Shown here in pieces: positions 29,260 through 37,382 of a stretch of DNA of 64,000 nt. The stretch's first letter is position 1, and each line of letters opens with the position of its first letter. The position numbers and the translations under genes were made by a program. Source of the stretch: Rubrivivax gelatinosus (GTDB taxonomy: Bacteria; Pseudomonadota; Gammaproteobacteria; Burkholderiales; Burkholderiaceae_C); the NCBI RefSeq assembly GCF_004340905.1, contig NZ_SLXD01000014.1, forward strand, positions 124,001 through 188,000, given 5' to 3'. Under the pieces are notes generated by a model. The model was given only the letters and a program-made list of their open reading frames with translations, had not been told where the DNA came from and made no database searches.

Positions 29260-30260
29260 CGTCTCGTCTCCTCGGTGGCGGCGGGCTCGCCGCCGTCGTT
29301 CGCGCCCAGCAGCGCCAGCCGCAGCCGCTGCAGCCGGCGCTCGCGGTCTTCGATCAGCGCCTGCGCCAGGTCCAGCGTGACCAGCTCGAAGCGCACGCGC
29401 TGGCCCGGTGCCAGCTGCGCCAGCATCGGCAGGTCGACGGCGGCGACGTGCGCGATCTTCGGGTAGCCGCCGGTGCCGTGGCGGTCGGCCATCAGCACGA
29501 TGGGCTGGCCGTCGGGCGGCAGCTGCACGGTGCCGAAGGCGACGCCTTCGGACAGCATCTCGTCCATGCGCGCCGGCGCCAGCGCCCGGCCCTGAAGCCG
29601 GTAGCCCATGCGGTCGGACTGCGCGCCGATGCGCCAGTCCTGCGACAGGAAGGACTGCTGCGCCTCGGGGCTGAAAGCGCCCCAGTGTTCGCCGGCCAGC
29701 ACCGCCAGCGTGGCGCAGGCGTCCGGGGCCGGGTCGGGCAGCATCGCCAGCAGGTCCGCTGCCAGCGGGCGGCTGCCGGCGTGCGGCGGGGCCGCACGGC
29801 GCAGCGGCAGCCGGTCGCCAGCGCGCAGCGCGCGCCCGTCCAGGCCGCCGAAACCGCCGCGTGCATAGGTGCTGCGGCTGCCCAGCACCGGCGCCAGGTC
29901 GAAACCGCCGGCCACCGCCAGATAGGCACGCAGCCCGGCTTCGCGCGCGCCGAAGCCGAGCACGGCGCCGGCCGGCAGGTCCAGCGCCTGCATCGAGGGC
30001 ACCGGCCGGCCGTCGACGACGGGGCCGAGTTCGGCGCCGGTGACGGCGATGCGCGCCGCGCACTCGAAGCGCAGCGTCGGCCCCTTGAGCAGGATCTCCA
30101 GCGTCGCTTCGTCCGCGGCGTTGCCGACGAGCAGGTTGGCCAGCCGGTGCGACCAGCCGTCCATCGCGCCGCCCACCGGCACGCCTTCGTGCTGCCAGCC
30201 CCAGCGGCCTTCGTCCTGCAGCAGGGTCTGCAGCCCGGGTTCCACGACTTCGATGTTCAT
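29256..30260 (-). CDS. pxpC: 5-oxoprolinase subunit PxpC (biotin-dependent carboxyltransferase-like)
   Basis: The 334-residue protein has the KipA/PxpC pattern: VVEPGLQTLLQDEGRWGWQH, GVPVGGAMDGWSHRLANLL, YLAVAGGFD, SDRMGYRLQG and LMADRHGTGGYPKIAHV. With PxpA and PxpB it forms the cytosolic 5-oxoprolinase. The ATG at 30260 overlaps the pxpB stop, and its own stop overlaps the pxpA start, so all three subunits are coupled. The longer open frame upstream is shadow over the transporter genes. Confidence 0.94.
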   Translation of the reverse strand: MNIEVVEPGLQTLLQDEGRWGWQHEGVPVGGAMDGWSHRLANLLVGNAADEATLEILLKGPTLRFECAARIAVTGAELGPVVDGRPVPSMQALDLPAGAVLGFGAREAGLRAYLAVAGGFDLAPVLGSRSTYARGGFGGLDGRALRAGDRLPLRRAAPPHAGSRPLAADLLAMLPDPAPDACATLAVLAGEHWGAFSPEAQQSFLSQDWRIGAQSDRMGYRLQGRALAPARMDEMLSEGVAFGTVQLPPDGQPIVLMADRHGTGGYPKIAHVAAVDLPMLAQLAPGQRVRFELVTLDLAQALIEDRERRLQRLRLALLGANDGGEPAATEETRR

Positions 30261-30976
30261 CTCCGCTGCGCCGCCTGCAATTCGTGAAAGCGCGCCTCGT
30301 CTATGGCCTCGAAGCGGATCCGGTCGCCCGCGCGCAGCAGGCTGGGCGCGGCCGCCTGTGGGTCGAACAGGCGCAGCGGCGTGCGCCCCAGCAGCTGCCA
30401 GCCGCCGGGGGTCTCGAGCGGGTAGATGCAGGTCTGCTCGCGGGCGATCGCCACCGAGCCCGGCGCGATGCGCGTGCGCGGTGTCGCGCGCCGCGGCATG
30501 CGCAGCGCCGGGTCCAGCCCGGTGATGAACGGGAAGCCGGGCGCGAAGCCGAGCATGCAGACCTCGTGCGCCGACGCCAGGTGGCGGCGCACGACCTCGT
30601 CGGCGTCCAGGCCGCAGGCCGCCGCGACCGCGTCCAGGTCGGGGCCGGCTTCGCCGCCGTACCAGACCGGCACCACGACCTCGCGCCCAGCGCCGGCGCG
30701 TGGCAGGCGCAGCCGCGCCAGGCTCTGCTGCAGCCGCTCGCGCAGGCGTTCGTACGGCGGCCGCAGGTCGCCCGCTTCGCCCGGCACGTGCTCGGGACGG
30801 TAGTGCACGGTGACGCTGGTGTAGGCCGGCACCAGTTCGCGCACGCCGGCGGGCGCGTCGCGTTCGATCTGGCGCGCGGCGGCGCGCACGCGCCGCGTCG
30901 TCTCGGCGCCGACCTCGTCGCCCAGGCGCAGGATCAGCGCGCTGTCGCCCAGGGGTTCGATCCGCAGGTTCGTCAC
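30257..30976 (-). CDS. pxpB: 5-oxoprolinase subunit PxpB (KipI family)
   Basis: The 239-residue protein has the allophanate-hydrolase subunit 1 features IEPLGDSALILRLG, VRELVPAYTSVTVHY, VPVWYGGEAGPDL, CMLGFAPGFPFI and ETPGGWQLLGRTPL. It is the third subunit of the 5-oxoprolinase. The start is GTG at 30976, six bases after the stop of the TRAP large permease, which ties substrate uptake to hydrolysis. Confidence 0.94.
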   Translation of the reverse strand: MTNLRIEPLGDSALILRLGDEVGAETTRRVRAAARQIERDAPAGVRELVPAYTSVTVHYRPEHVPGEAGDLRPPYERLRERLQQSLARLRLPRAGAGREVVVPVWYGGEAGPDLDAVAAACGLDADEVVRRHLASAHEVCMLGFAPGFPFITGLDPALRMPRRATPRTRIAPGSVAIAREQTCIYPLETPGGWQLLGRTPLRLFDPQAAAPSLLRAGDRIRFEAIDEARFHELQAAQRR

Positions 30977-30982
30977 GCCGGC

Positions 30983-32281
30983 TCAGCCCATCGCGCCCGG
31001 CAGCGCCAGCACGATCTGCGGGAACACCGTGATCAGCACCGTGGCCAGCACCAGCAGCAGGAAGAAGGGCAGGGCCATGCGCGCCAGCTGCAGCAGCTGC
31101 AGCCCGGTGATGCCCTGGATCACGAACAGGTTGAAGCCCACCGGCGGCGTGATCTGCGCCATCTCGACGACCAGCACCAGGTAGATGCCGAACCACAGCG
31201 GGTCGATGCCCGCGGCCTGCACCGCCGGCATCAGCACCGCCGCGGTCAGCACGACGATCGAGATGCCGTCGAGAAAGCAGCCGAGCAGCATGAAGAACAG
31301 CGTCAGCACCACCAGCAGCTGCCAGGGCGCCAGCCCCATCGAGCCGATCCAGGCTGCCACCGTCGAGGGCAGCCCGGTGAAGCTCATCGCCGCGGTCAGG
31401 TAGGCCGCGCCCATCAGGATGAAGGTGATCATGCAGGAGGTGCGGGTCGCGCCCAGCAGGCTGGCGACGAAGCTCTGCCGGTTCAGCGAGCCGCCGAACG
31501 CGGCGATCGCCAGCGAGCCGATGACGCCGACCGCGGCGGCTTCGGTCGCGGTCGCCAGGCCGGCGTAGATCGAGCCGATGACGGCGACGATCAGCACCGT
31601 CACCGGCAGCAGCAGGCGCAGCCGCTTCATTCGCTCGGCCAGCGGCACACGTTCGCCTTCGTCGGGGATCTGGTCGCGGTGGCGCAGCGACCACAGCGCA
31701 ATCCAGCCCGAGAACAGCGCCATCAGCAACAGCCCGGGCAGCACGCCGGCGGTGAACAGGCGCACGATCGACACCTGCGCAGCGACACCGTAGACGATCA
31801 TCACGATCGACGGCGGGATCAGCAGCCCCAGCGTGCCGGCACCGGCCAGCGAGCCGACGGCGATCGCCTGCGGATAGCCGCGGCGCGCCAGCTCGGGCAG
31901 CGTGATGCGGCCGATCGTCGCCGCCGTCGCCGCCGACGAGCCGCTGACCGCGGCGAAGATGCCGCAGCCGATGACGTTGACGTGCAGCAGCCGCCCCGGC
32001 AGGCCGCGCACCCATGGGCCCAGGCCGGCGAACATGTCTTCCGCCAGCCGCGTGCGGTAGAGGATCTCGCCCATCCAGACGAACAGCGGCAGCGCCGTCA
32101 GCGCCCAGCTCGCGGTCGAGTTCCAGACCGTGGTGGAGAACAGCAGGCCCGGCGGCGTCGAGGTGAACAGCAGCAGCCCGGCCAGGCCGCAGCCGAGCAG
32201 CGCCAGCGCCACCCAGACGCCCAGGCCGAGCGCGATCAGCAGCAGCACCATCAGCAGTGCTGCCTGGGAGAGTTCGTTCAT
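30983..32281 (-). CDS. TRAP transporter large permease, DctM type
   Basis: The 432-residue protein is almost wholly hydrophobic with 12 or so helices. Typical TRAP-M segments include FVWMGEILYRTRL, GIFAAVSGSSAATAATIG, LLIPPSIVMIVYG and EMAQITPPVGFNLFVIQG. It forms the sodium-coupled ion path with the small DctQ subunit. I use the ATG at 32281 (MNELSQA) because the upstream 14 residues overlap the intergenic ribosome-binding region. It lies 25 bases after dctQ. Confidence 0.93.
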   Translation of the reverse strand: MNELSQAALLMVLLLIALGLGVWVALALLGCGLAGLLLFTSTPPGLLFSTTVWNSTASWALTALPLFVWMGEILYRTRLAEDMFAGLGPWVRGLPGRLLHVNVIGCGIFAAVSGSSAATAATIGRITLPELARRGYPQAIAVGSLAGAGTLGLLIPPSIVMIVYGVAAQVSIVRLFTAGVLPGLLLMALFSGWIALWSLRHRDQIPDEGERVPLAERMKRLRLLLPVTVLIVAVIGSIYAGLATATEAAAVGVIGSLAIAAFGGSLNRQSFVASLLGATRTSCMITFILMGAAYLTAAMSFTGLPSTVAAWIGSMGLAPWQLLVVLTLFFMLLGCFLDGISIVVLTAAVLMPAVQAAGIDPLWFGIYLVLVVEMAQITPPVGFNLFVIQGITGLQLLQLARMALPFFLLLVLATVLITVFPQIVLALPGAMG

Positions 32282-32306
32282 GACGGTTGCGGGCGCGGCC
32301 CGTGCT

Positions 32307-32813
32307 TCATTCGGTGGCGGCAACCGGGCCGCCGCCCGGTGTCGGGTCCAGCCCGCGCAGCAGTCGCACCAGGCGCTCGGCCAGCAGCGCCGCCAGCAGC
32401 GTCAGCCCGATCGGCATGCACAGCTGCGGGATCCACATCGGCAGTGCCAGCATGCCCTGCGCGACCTCGTCGTACTGCCAGGAGTCGTAGACGAAGACCG
32501 CGGCGTTCCAGGCCGCCCAGGCCGCCAGGCCGAAGCCGATGGCGCTGGAGACGGTGTCCAGGACACGCGCGGCGCGCAGCGGCAGCCGCTGCAGCACCAG
32601 CGTCACGCGGATGTGCTCGCCGTGGCGCATCGCGTAGGGCAGGGCGAGAAAGGCCGAGGCCGCCATCGACCAGGCGGCGAAGTCGTCGGCCGCCGGGATC
32701 TGGCGCCCGAGCAGCCGGGCGACGATCTGCGCCGTGATGACGACGCCGATCATCGCCAGCGCGACGGCGGCCGCGGCGCCGGCGACGGCGCACAGTCGGT
32801 CCAGGAGCTTCAT
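32307..32813 (-). CDS. TRAP transporter small permease, DctQ type
   Basis: The 168-residue protein has four predicted membrane helices, and the characteristic FAAWSMAASAFLALPYAMRH and HIRVTLVLQRLP lie between helices 2 and 3. ATG at 32813 (MKLLDRL) is preferred to the longer frame, whose extra 27 residues are arginine-rich and overlap dctP. It joins DctM and the periplasmic receptor to make a complete tripartite uptake system. Confidence 0.9.
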   Translation of the reverse strand: MKLLDRLCAVAGAAAAVALAMIGVVITAQIVARLLGRQIPAADDFAAWSMAASAFLALPYAMRHGEHIRVTLVLQRLPLRAARVLDTVSSAIGFGLAAWAAWNAAVFVYDSWQYDEVAQGMLALPMWIPQLCMPIGLTLLAALLAERLVRLLRGLDPTPGGGPVAATE

Positions 32814-32836
32814 CGCCGGCTCGGTCGCGGCCGGGC

Positions 32837-33811
32837 TCAGCGCTGCACCGACTCGAGCACCTTGGCGCCGTCGGCGCCGGCGCGCTTGAGCCATTCCTCG
32901 CCCATCGTGCGGCCGATCTTGGCGAGCTCGGCGGCGATCGCCGGCGGCACCGGCTGCACCTTGACGCCCTTGCTCGCCAGCGTCTGGGTCAGGCCCGCGG
33001 TGCGCTCGCGTGCGGCCTGCCAGCCGCGTGCCTCGGCGCGCTGGGCGGCGGCGAGCACCGCCTCGCGCTCGGCCGCCGGCAGCGACTGCAGCGCACGCTT
33101 GTTGGCGATGACGATGCTCTGCGGGATGAAGGCCTGGGCGTCGTAGTAGTGCTTGACGTAGTCCCAGGCCTGGGTGTCCACGCCGGTGGCCGGCGAGGTG
33201 ATCATCATGTCGACGACGCCGGTGGAGAAGGCCTGCGGCACCTCGGCGGCCTGGATCGTCGTCGGCACCGCGCCCATCAGCGTGACCATGCGCGTCGTCG
33301 AGGCGCTATAGGCGCGGAAACGCACGCCCTTGAAGTCGGCCATCGACGCCACCGGCACCTTGGTGTAGATGCCCTGGGGCGGCCACGGCGCGCCGTACAG
33401 CAGCACCACGCCCTGCTTGTCCAGGCGCTGCGCGATCTGCGTGCGCGCCGCCTTCCACAGCTTCTCCGAGGCGTCGAACGAGGTCGCGACGAAGGGGATG
33501 CTGTCGACCTCGAACATCGGGTCCTCGTTGCCCAGCGCCGACATCAGCACCTCGCCGACCGGCACGATGCCCTGCTGCACGCCGCGCTTGACCTCGGGGC
33601 GCTTGAGCAGCACCGAGTTCGACTGCACCTTGAACTCGAGCCGGCCGCCGGTGGCCGTCTTCACGTCGTCGGCGAACTGGCGCAGGTTCTGCGTCAGGTA
33701 GTTGGCGTCGGGCTGCTCGGCCGACACGTTCCAGGTCGTGGCGGCCTGGGCGTTCAGGCCCAGCAGGGCGGCAGCGGCGGCGGCCGCGACGGCGAATTGG
33801 CGTCGGATCAT
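32837..33811 (-). CDS. TRAP transporter substrate-binding protein, DctP type, probable pyroglutamate receptor
   Basis: The 324-residue periplasmic receptor has a signal peptide (MIRRQFAVAAAAAAALL to NAQA). DctP-fold segments follow: GRLEFKVQSNSVLLKRPEVK, GIYTKVPVASMADFKGVRFR and QAAEVPQAFSTGVVDMMI. Established knowledge: two Bordetella pertussis DctP proteins (DctP6 and DctP7) bind pyroglutamate. Position directly upstream of dctQM and pxpBCA makes 5-oxoproline the likely ligand. That ligand is an inference from context, not read from residues. Confidence 0.88.
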   Translation of the reverse strand: MIRRQFAVAAAAAAALLGLNAQAATTWNVSAEQPDANYLTQNLRQFADDVKTATGGRLEFKVQSNSVLLKRPEVKRGVQQGIVPVGEVLMSALGNEDPMFEVDSIPFVATSFDASEKLWKAARTQIAQRLDKQGVVLLYGAPWPPQGIYTKVPVASMADFKGVRFRAYSASTTRMVTLMGAVPTTIQAAEVPQAFSTGVVDMMITSPATGVDTQAWDYVKHYYDAQAFIPQSIVIANKRALQSLPAAEREAVLAAAQRAEARGWQAARERTAGLTQTLASKGVKVQPVPPAIAAELAKIGRTMGEEWLKRAGADGAKVLESVQR

Positions 33812-33928
33812 CGGAGAGAACCTCGTCGGTGGGTGGAACCCGGCGTTCGCGGCCGGCCTGCGGCACGCGCCGTCGGCGCTGTCGCGGACTCTCGGGCAAG
33901 CCCGGCCCGCTGTCCAACGAGAAATCCT

Positions 33929-34888
33929 TTAGCCCGGCGACAACATTTGCTGATCGTCGAAAGGCTCGGCCAGCGAGCGCACCCACGGCGCACCCTGCTG
34001 CGCGCAGTAGGCGCGCACGACCTCGGCGGTGAGCTGCTGCGCCGCGCGCACTGCCGGCGAGGCGTCGGCGGCGCTGATCGCGGTCACCGTCATCGCCGGC
34101 AGCGCCGGCCCGGCGCGCTGTTCGAGCTCGCCGCTGTGCAGCCATTCGCGCACGAACACCGGCGGGATCGCGGCGATGCCGTAGCCGTCGCGCACCAGCT
34201 GGATGATCGACTCGACCGACGGGAAGTTGCAGACCCGCGGTTCGACCCGGCGGTCGGCGAACAGCGCGCGCACATGCGCCTGCGGGCTGGACGTGCGCGA
34301 GAAGGTCAGCAGCGGCACGCTTTCCAGGTCGTCGAGCGTGAGCCGGCCGTGGCGGCGCAGCAGCTCGGGCCGTGCGATCCAGTGCAGCGGGAACTCGCAC
34401 AGCGGCGTCACGCGGTGGTCCAGCGTGCCCACCGCCGGTGCGTACGGGTCGTTCTGCACCATCACGTCGAGCTTGTGCTGGCGCAGCTGCTCCTGCAGGT
34501 TGCGCGCGGTGTCGACGGTGATGTCCAGGTCGATCTGCGGATGCTGGCGCGCCAGCTGCTGCACCAGCGGCGACAGCCAGGTGCGCACCACCGACTCGAT
34601 GACGCCGATGCGCACGCGGCCGGCCGGCGGCGCCTCGGGCCGGGTCGAGGCCAGCAGCGCGCGCTCGAGTTCGAGGATGCGTTGCGCCTGGCGCACCACC
34701 TGCTCGCCGGCGGCGGTGAGCTCGAGCCGGCGCGAGCTGCGTTCGACCAGGTCGACGCCGAGTTCGTCCTCGAGGCTGGCGATGCGCTGCGAGATCGCCG
34801 CCTGCGTGGCGTTGAGGACCTGAGCGGTCTCGCGGAAGCTGCCGACACGCGACAGCACGACCAGGGTTTCGAGGAAGCGGGTGTTCAT
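33929..34888 (-). CDS. LysR-family transcriptional regulator
   Basis: The 319-residue regulator has an N-terminal winged helix-turn-helix (FLETLVVLSRVGSFRETAQV, then LNATQAAISQRIASLEDEL) and a type 2 periplasmic-binding-like effector domain from ~90 (VRIGVIESVVRTWLSPLV). I use ATG at 34888; the longer frame would add a Leu-Phe-Pro-Ala repeat encoded by the 12-bp tandem repeat. It reads toward the TRAP/pxp genes (117-base gap) and is divergent from tctBA, so it is well placed to control both. Confidence 0.92.
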   Translation of the reverse strand: MNTRFLETLVVLSRVGSFRETAQVLNATQAAISQRIASLEDELGVDLVERSSRRLELTAAGEQVVRQAQRILELERALLASTRPEAPPAGRVRIGVIESVVRTWLSPLVQQLARQHPQIDLDITVDTARNLQEQLRQHKLDVMVQNDPYAPAVGTLDHRVTPLCEFPLHWIARPELLRRHGRLTLDDLESVPLLTFSRTSSPQAHVRALFADRRVEPRVCNFPSVESIIQLVRDGYGIAAIPPVFVREWLHSGELEQRAGPALPAMTVTAISAADASPAVRAAQQLTAEVVRAYCAQQGAPWVRSLAEPFDDQQMLSPG

Positions 34889-34920
34889 GGGCGTCGGTGC
34901 GGCCGCGGCGATGCCGGTCA

Positions 34921-34968
34921 GGGCCGGGAAGAGGACCGGGAAGAGGGCCGGGAAGAGGGCCGGGAAGA
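34921..34968. repeat. 12-bp tandem repeat, four copies, in the LysR/tctB divergent region
   Basis: The unit gggccgggaaga appears at 34921, 34945 and 34957 exactly, and at 34933 with one change (gggcc to ggacc). A fifth start (gggccggg) follows. It lies 33 bases upstream of the LysR start codon and ~130 bases upstream of tctB, in the only regulatory space between the two divergent units. Confidence 0.9.
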
Positions 34969-35098
34969 GGGCCGGGCCCCGCACGCTGGTAGCAAGTCGC
35001 GTGCGGGCCGCCGCCGCGCCAGCTTACGTGATATCCACATCCGCGCACCGAGGGCCGGCTGCCAGAATCCGCCACGCTTTGGCTGGAGGAGACAAGCC

Positions 35099-35560
35099 TT
35101 GAAGATCAAGAGCCAGAAAGATTTCTGGTCGGGCCTGATGTTCGTCGTCGTCGGGGTCGGTTTCGCCTGGGGTGCCCAGGAGTACAGCTTCGGCAGCGCC
35201 GCGCGCCCGGGGCCGGCGTATTTCCCGTTCGGGCTGGGCATCCTGCTCGCGATCCTGGGTGCGATGGTGCTGTTCAAGGCGCTCACCATCGCCACCGAGG
35301 ACGGCGACCCGATCGGGCGCTGGGCGTTCAAGCCGCTGTCCATCGTCGTCGGCTCGGTGGCGGTGTTCGGCTGGACGCTGCCGAACCTGGGCATGTTCAT
35401 CGCGCTGCCGCTGCTGGTGCTGATGTCCTCCACCGCGGGCGACGAGTTCCACTGGCGCGACGCGCTGATCAACGCCGTCGTGCTGACGGTGGGCTGCTGG
35501 GCGATCTTCATCAAGGGCCTGAGCCTGACGATCCCGCTGTGGCCGGCGTTCATGGGCTGA
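35099..35560 (+). CDS. tctB: tripartite tricarboxylate transporter small permease TctB
   Basis: The 153-residue protein has four hydrophobic helices and begins with the family-typical KIKSQKDFWSGLMFVVVGV, followed by GPAYFPFGLGILLAILGAMV. No ATG fits: the start is TTG at 35099 with an excellent GGAGGAG site eight bases upstream. TctB is the small membrane subunit of a TTT transporter. The large subunit TctA follows after 13 bases. No TctC receptor gene is visible in the window. Confidence 0.9.
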   Translation: MKIKSQKDFWSGLMFVVVGVGFAWGAQEYSFGSAARPGPAYFPFGLGILLAILGAMVLFKALTIATEDGDPIGRWAFKPLSIVVGSVAVFGWTLPNLGMFIALPLLVLMSSTAGDEFHWRDALINAVVLTVGCWAIFIKGLSLTIPLWPAFMG

Positions 35561-35573
35561 GGAAGGCGACAAG

Positions 35574-37088
35574 ATGGACCTGTTGAACAACCTGGCGCTC
35601 GGCTTCGGCGTCGCCTTCACCTTCCAGAACCTGGCCTACGCCTTCGGCGGGGCGCTGCTGGGCACGCTGATCGGCGTGCTGCCGGGCCTGGGCCCGGTGG
35701 CGACGATCGCGATGCTGCTGCCCAGCATCTACTCGCTGGACGCGACGCCGGCGCTGATCATGCTGGCCGGCATCTACTACGGCGCCCAGTACGGCGGCTC
35801 GACGACCGCGATCCTGATCAACGTGCCCGGCGAGTCCAGCTCGGTGGTCACGGCGATCGACGGCTACCAGATGGCACGCCGCGGCCGCGCGGGCGCGGCG
35901 CTGGCCGCCGCCGGCCTGGGCTCGTTCTTCGCCGGCTGCGTGGGCACGATCATCATCGCCGCCTTCGCGCCGCCGCTGACCGAGCTGGCCTTCAAGTTCG
36001 GCCCGGCCGAGTACTTCAGCCTGATGGTGCTGGGCCTGATCGGCGCCGTCGTGCTGGCCTCGGGTTCGCTGGTCAAGGCGATCGCGATGATCGTGCTGGG
36101 CCTGCTGATCGGCCAGATCAACACCGACGTCATCTCGGGCGTGCCGCGCTACAGCTTCGACATTCCCGAGCTGACCGACGGCATCGGCTTCGTCGCCATC
36201 GCGATGGGCGTGTTCGGCTTCGGCGAGATCATCGCCAACCTCGGCCAGCCGGCCGAGAAGCGCGAGGTCTTCACCAAGGACGTGAAGGGCCTGTGGCCGA
36301 CGAAGCAGGACTTCAAGGACGCCTGGCCGGCGGTGCTGCGCGGCACCTCGCTGGGTTCGATCCTCGGCGTGCTGCCCGGCGGCGGCGCGCTGCTGGCCTC
36401 GTTCGCGGCCTACACGGTCGAGAAGAAGATGGGCGTCAAGCCGGGCGAAGTGCCGTTCGGACGCGGCAACATCCGCGGCATCGCCGGCCCCGAGAGCGCC
36501 AACAACGCCGGCGCCCAGACCTCGTTCATCCCGATGCTGACGCTGGGCATCCCGCCGAACGCGGTGATGGCGCTGATGGTCGGCGCGATGACGATCAAGG
36601 GCATCCAGCCCGGCCCGCAGGTGATGGCCAGCGACCCGCAGCTCTTCTGGGGCCTGATCGCGTCGATGTGGGTCGGCAACCTGATGCTGGTGATCCTGAA
36701 CCTGCCGCTGATCGGCATCTGGATCAAGCTGCTGACGGTGCCCTACCGCTTCCTGTTCCCGGCGATCATGGCCTTCTGCTGCATCGGCCTGTACACGCTG
36801 AACAACAACAACTTCGACGTCTTCATGGGGGCGGGTTTCGCCGTCGCCGGCTACGCGTTCTACAAGCTGGGCTGCGAGCCGGCGCCGCTGCTGCTGGGCT
36901 TCATCCTCGGGCCGATGATGGAGGAGAACCTGCGCCGCGCGCTGCTGCTGTCGCGCGGCGACTGGGGCACCTTCTTCACGCGCCCGCTGTCGGCCGGCCT
37001 GCTGGTCGCGGCGGTGCTGATGGTCATCGTCGTCATGCTGCCGTCGATCAAGTCCAAGCGCGAAGAGGCGTTTCAGGACGCGGATTGA
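35574..37088 (+). CDS. tctA: tripartite tricarboxylate transporter large permease TctA
   Basis: The 504-residue protein has ~11-12 membrane helices and TctA signatures: GVLPGLGPVATIAMLLP, GIYYGAQYGGSTTAILINVP, LGVLPGGGALLASFAAYTVE and ESANNAGAQTSFIPMLTLGI. With TctB it imports a carboxylate delivered by a periplasmic TctC-type (Bug) protein that must be encoded elsewhere. GAAGG precedes the ATG. The stop codon lies inside the first copy of the 83-bp hairpin repeat. Confidence 0.95.
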   Translation: MDLLNNLALGFGVAFTFQNLAYAFGGALLGTLIGVLPGLGPVATIAMLLPSIYSLDATPALIMLAGIYYGAQYGGSTTAILINVPGESSSVVTAIDGYQMARRGRAGAALAAAGLGSFFAGCVGTIIIAAFAPPLTELAFKFGPAEYFSLMVLGLIGAVVLASGSLVKAIAMIVLGLLIGQINTDVISGVPRYSFDIPELTDGIGFVAIAMGVFGFGEIIANLGQPAEKREVFTKDVKGLWPTKQDFKDAWPAVLRGTSLGSILGVLPGGGALLASFAAYTVEKKMGVKPGEVPFGRGNIRGIAGPESANNAGAQTSFIPMLTLGIPPNAVMALMVGAMTIKGIQPGPQVMASDPQLFWGLIASMWVGNLMLVILNLPLIGIWIKLLTVPYRFLFPAIMAFCCIGLYTLNNNNFDVFMGAGFAVAGYAFYKLGCEPAPLLLGFILGPMMEENLRRALLLSRGDWGTFFTRPLSAGLLVAAVLMVIVVMLPSIKSKREEAFQDAD

Positions 37089-37248
37089 GGACGTGAAAGG
37101 GTCCCTGCGGACCCTTTCTCGCCTCAATCCGAGGGCGAGCTCCGCGAGCCCGCGGCCTGCAAGGCGATTGAGGACGTGAAAGGGTCCCTGCGGACCCTTT
37201 CTCGCCTCAATCCGAGGGCGAGCTCCGCGAGCCCGCGGCCTGCAAGGC
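37083..37248. repeat. 83-bp tandem duplication carrying a bipartite hairpin
   Basis: Bases 37083-37165 and 37166-37248 are identical. Each copy begins with gattgagg, pairing with cctcaatc further on. Inside it gaaagggtcc pairs with ggaccctttc around a ctgc loop, giving an 8-bp plus 10-bp stem interrupted by a small internal loop. The second half of each copy (gggcgagctccgcgagccc) can also fold weakly. The first copy contains the tctA stop codon, so this is the native 3' end and its duplicate. Probable role: transcription stop or mRNA 3'-end protection. Confidence 0.92.
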
Positions 37249-37277
37249 GATTAGTTCGGGCGCTCACCCGATCTAGC

Positions 37278-37304
37278 AACGAGGCCCCGCGGGGCCTCGT
37301 TTTC
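37278..37304 (+). terminator. rho-independent terminator
   Basis: The 24-base palindrome made of aacgaggcccc, gc and ggggcctcgtt forms an 11-bp stem, followed by a run of T (tttt). It closes the tctBA transcript after the duplicated hairpins. The A-rich left side is short, so I assign it to the plus strand. Confidence 0.85.
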
Positions 37305-37382
37305 GTTCGGCGCGCGTCCCTGCACGCGCCTCGGAAAGGCGAGGGCCGTTAACCTCGGCGCCTCGCTGCCGTCTCCCGACTC

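Noticed and set aside
35550..37127. Minus-strand open frame opposite tctA
   Set aside because: TctA is certain from sequence motifs; the opposite frame is charged low-complexity sequence.
37083..37248. CRISPR array
   Set aside because: Only two contiguous 83-bp copies without spacers, and the repeat contains the tctA stop.
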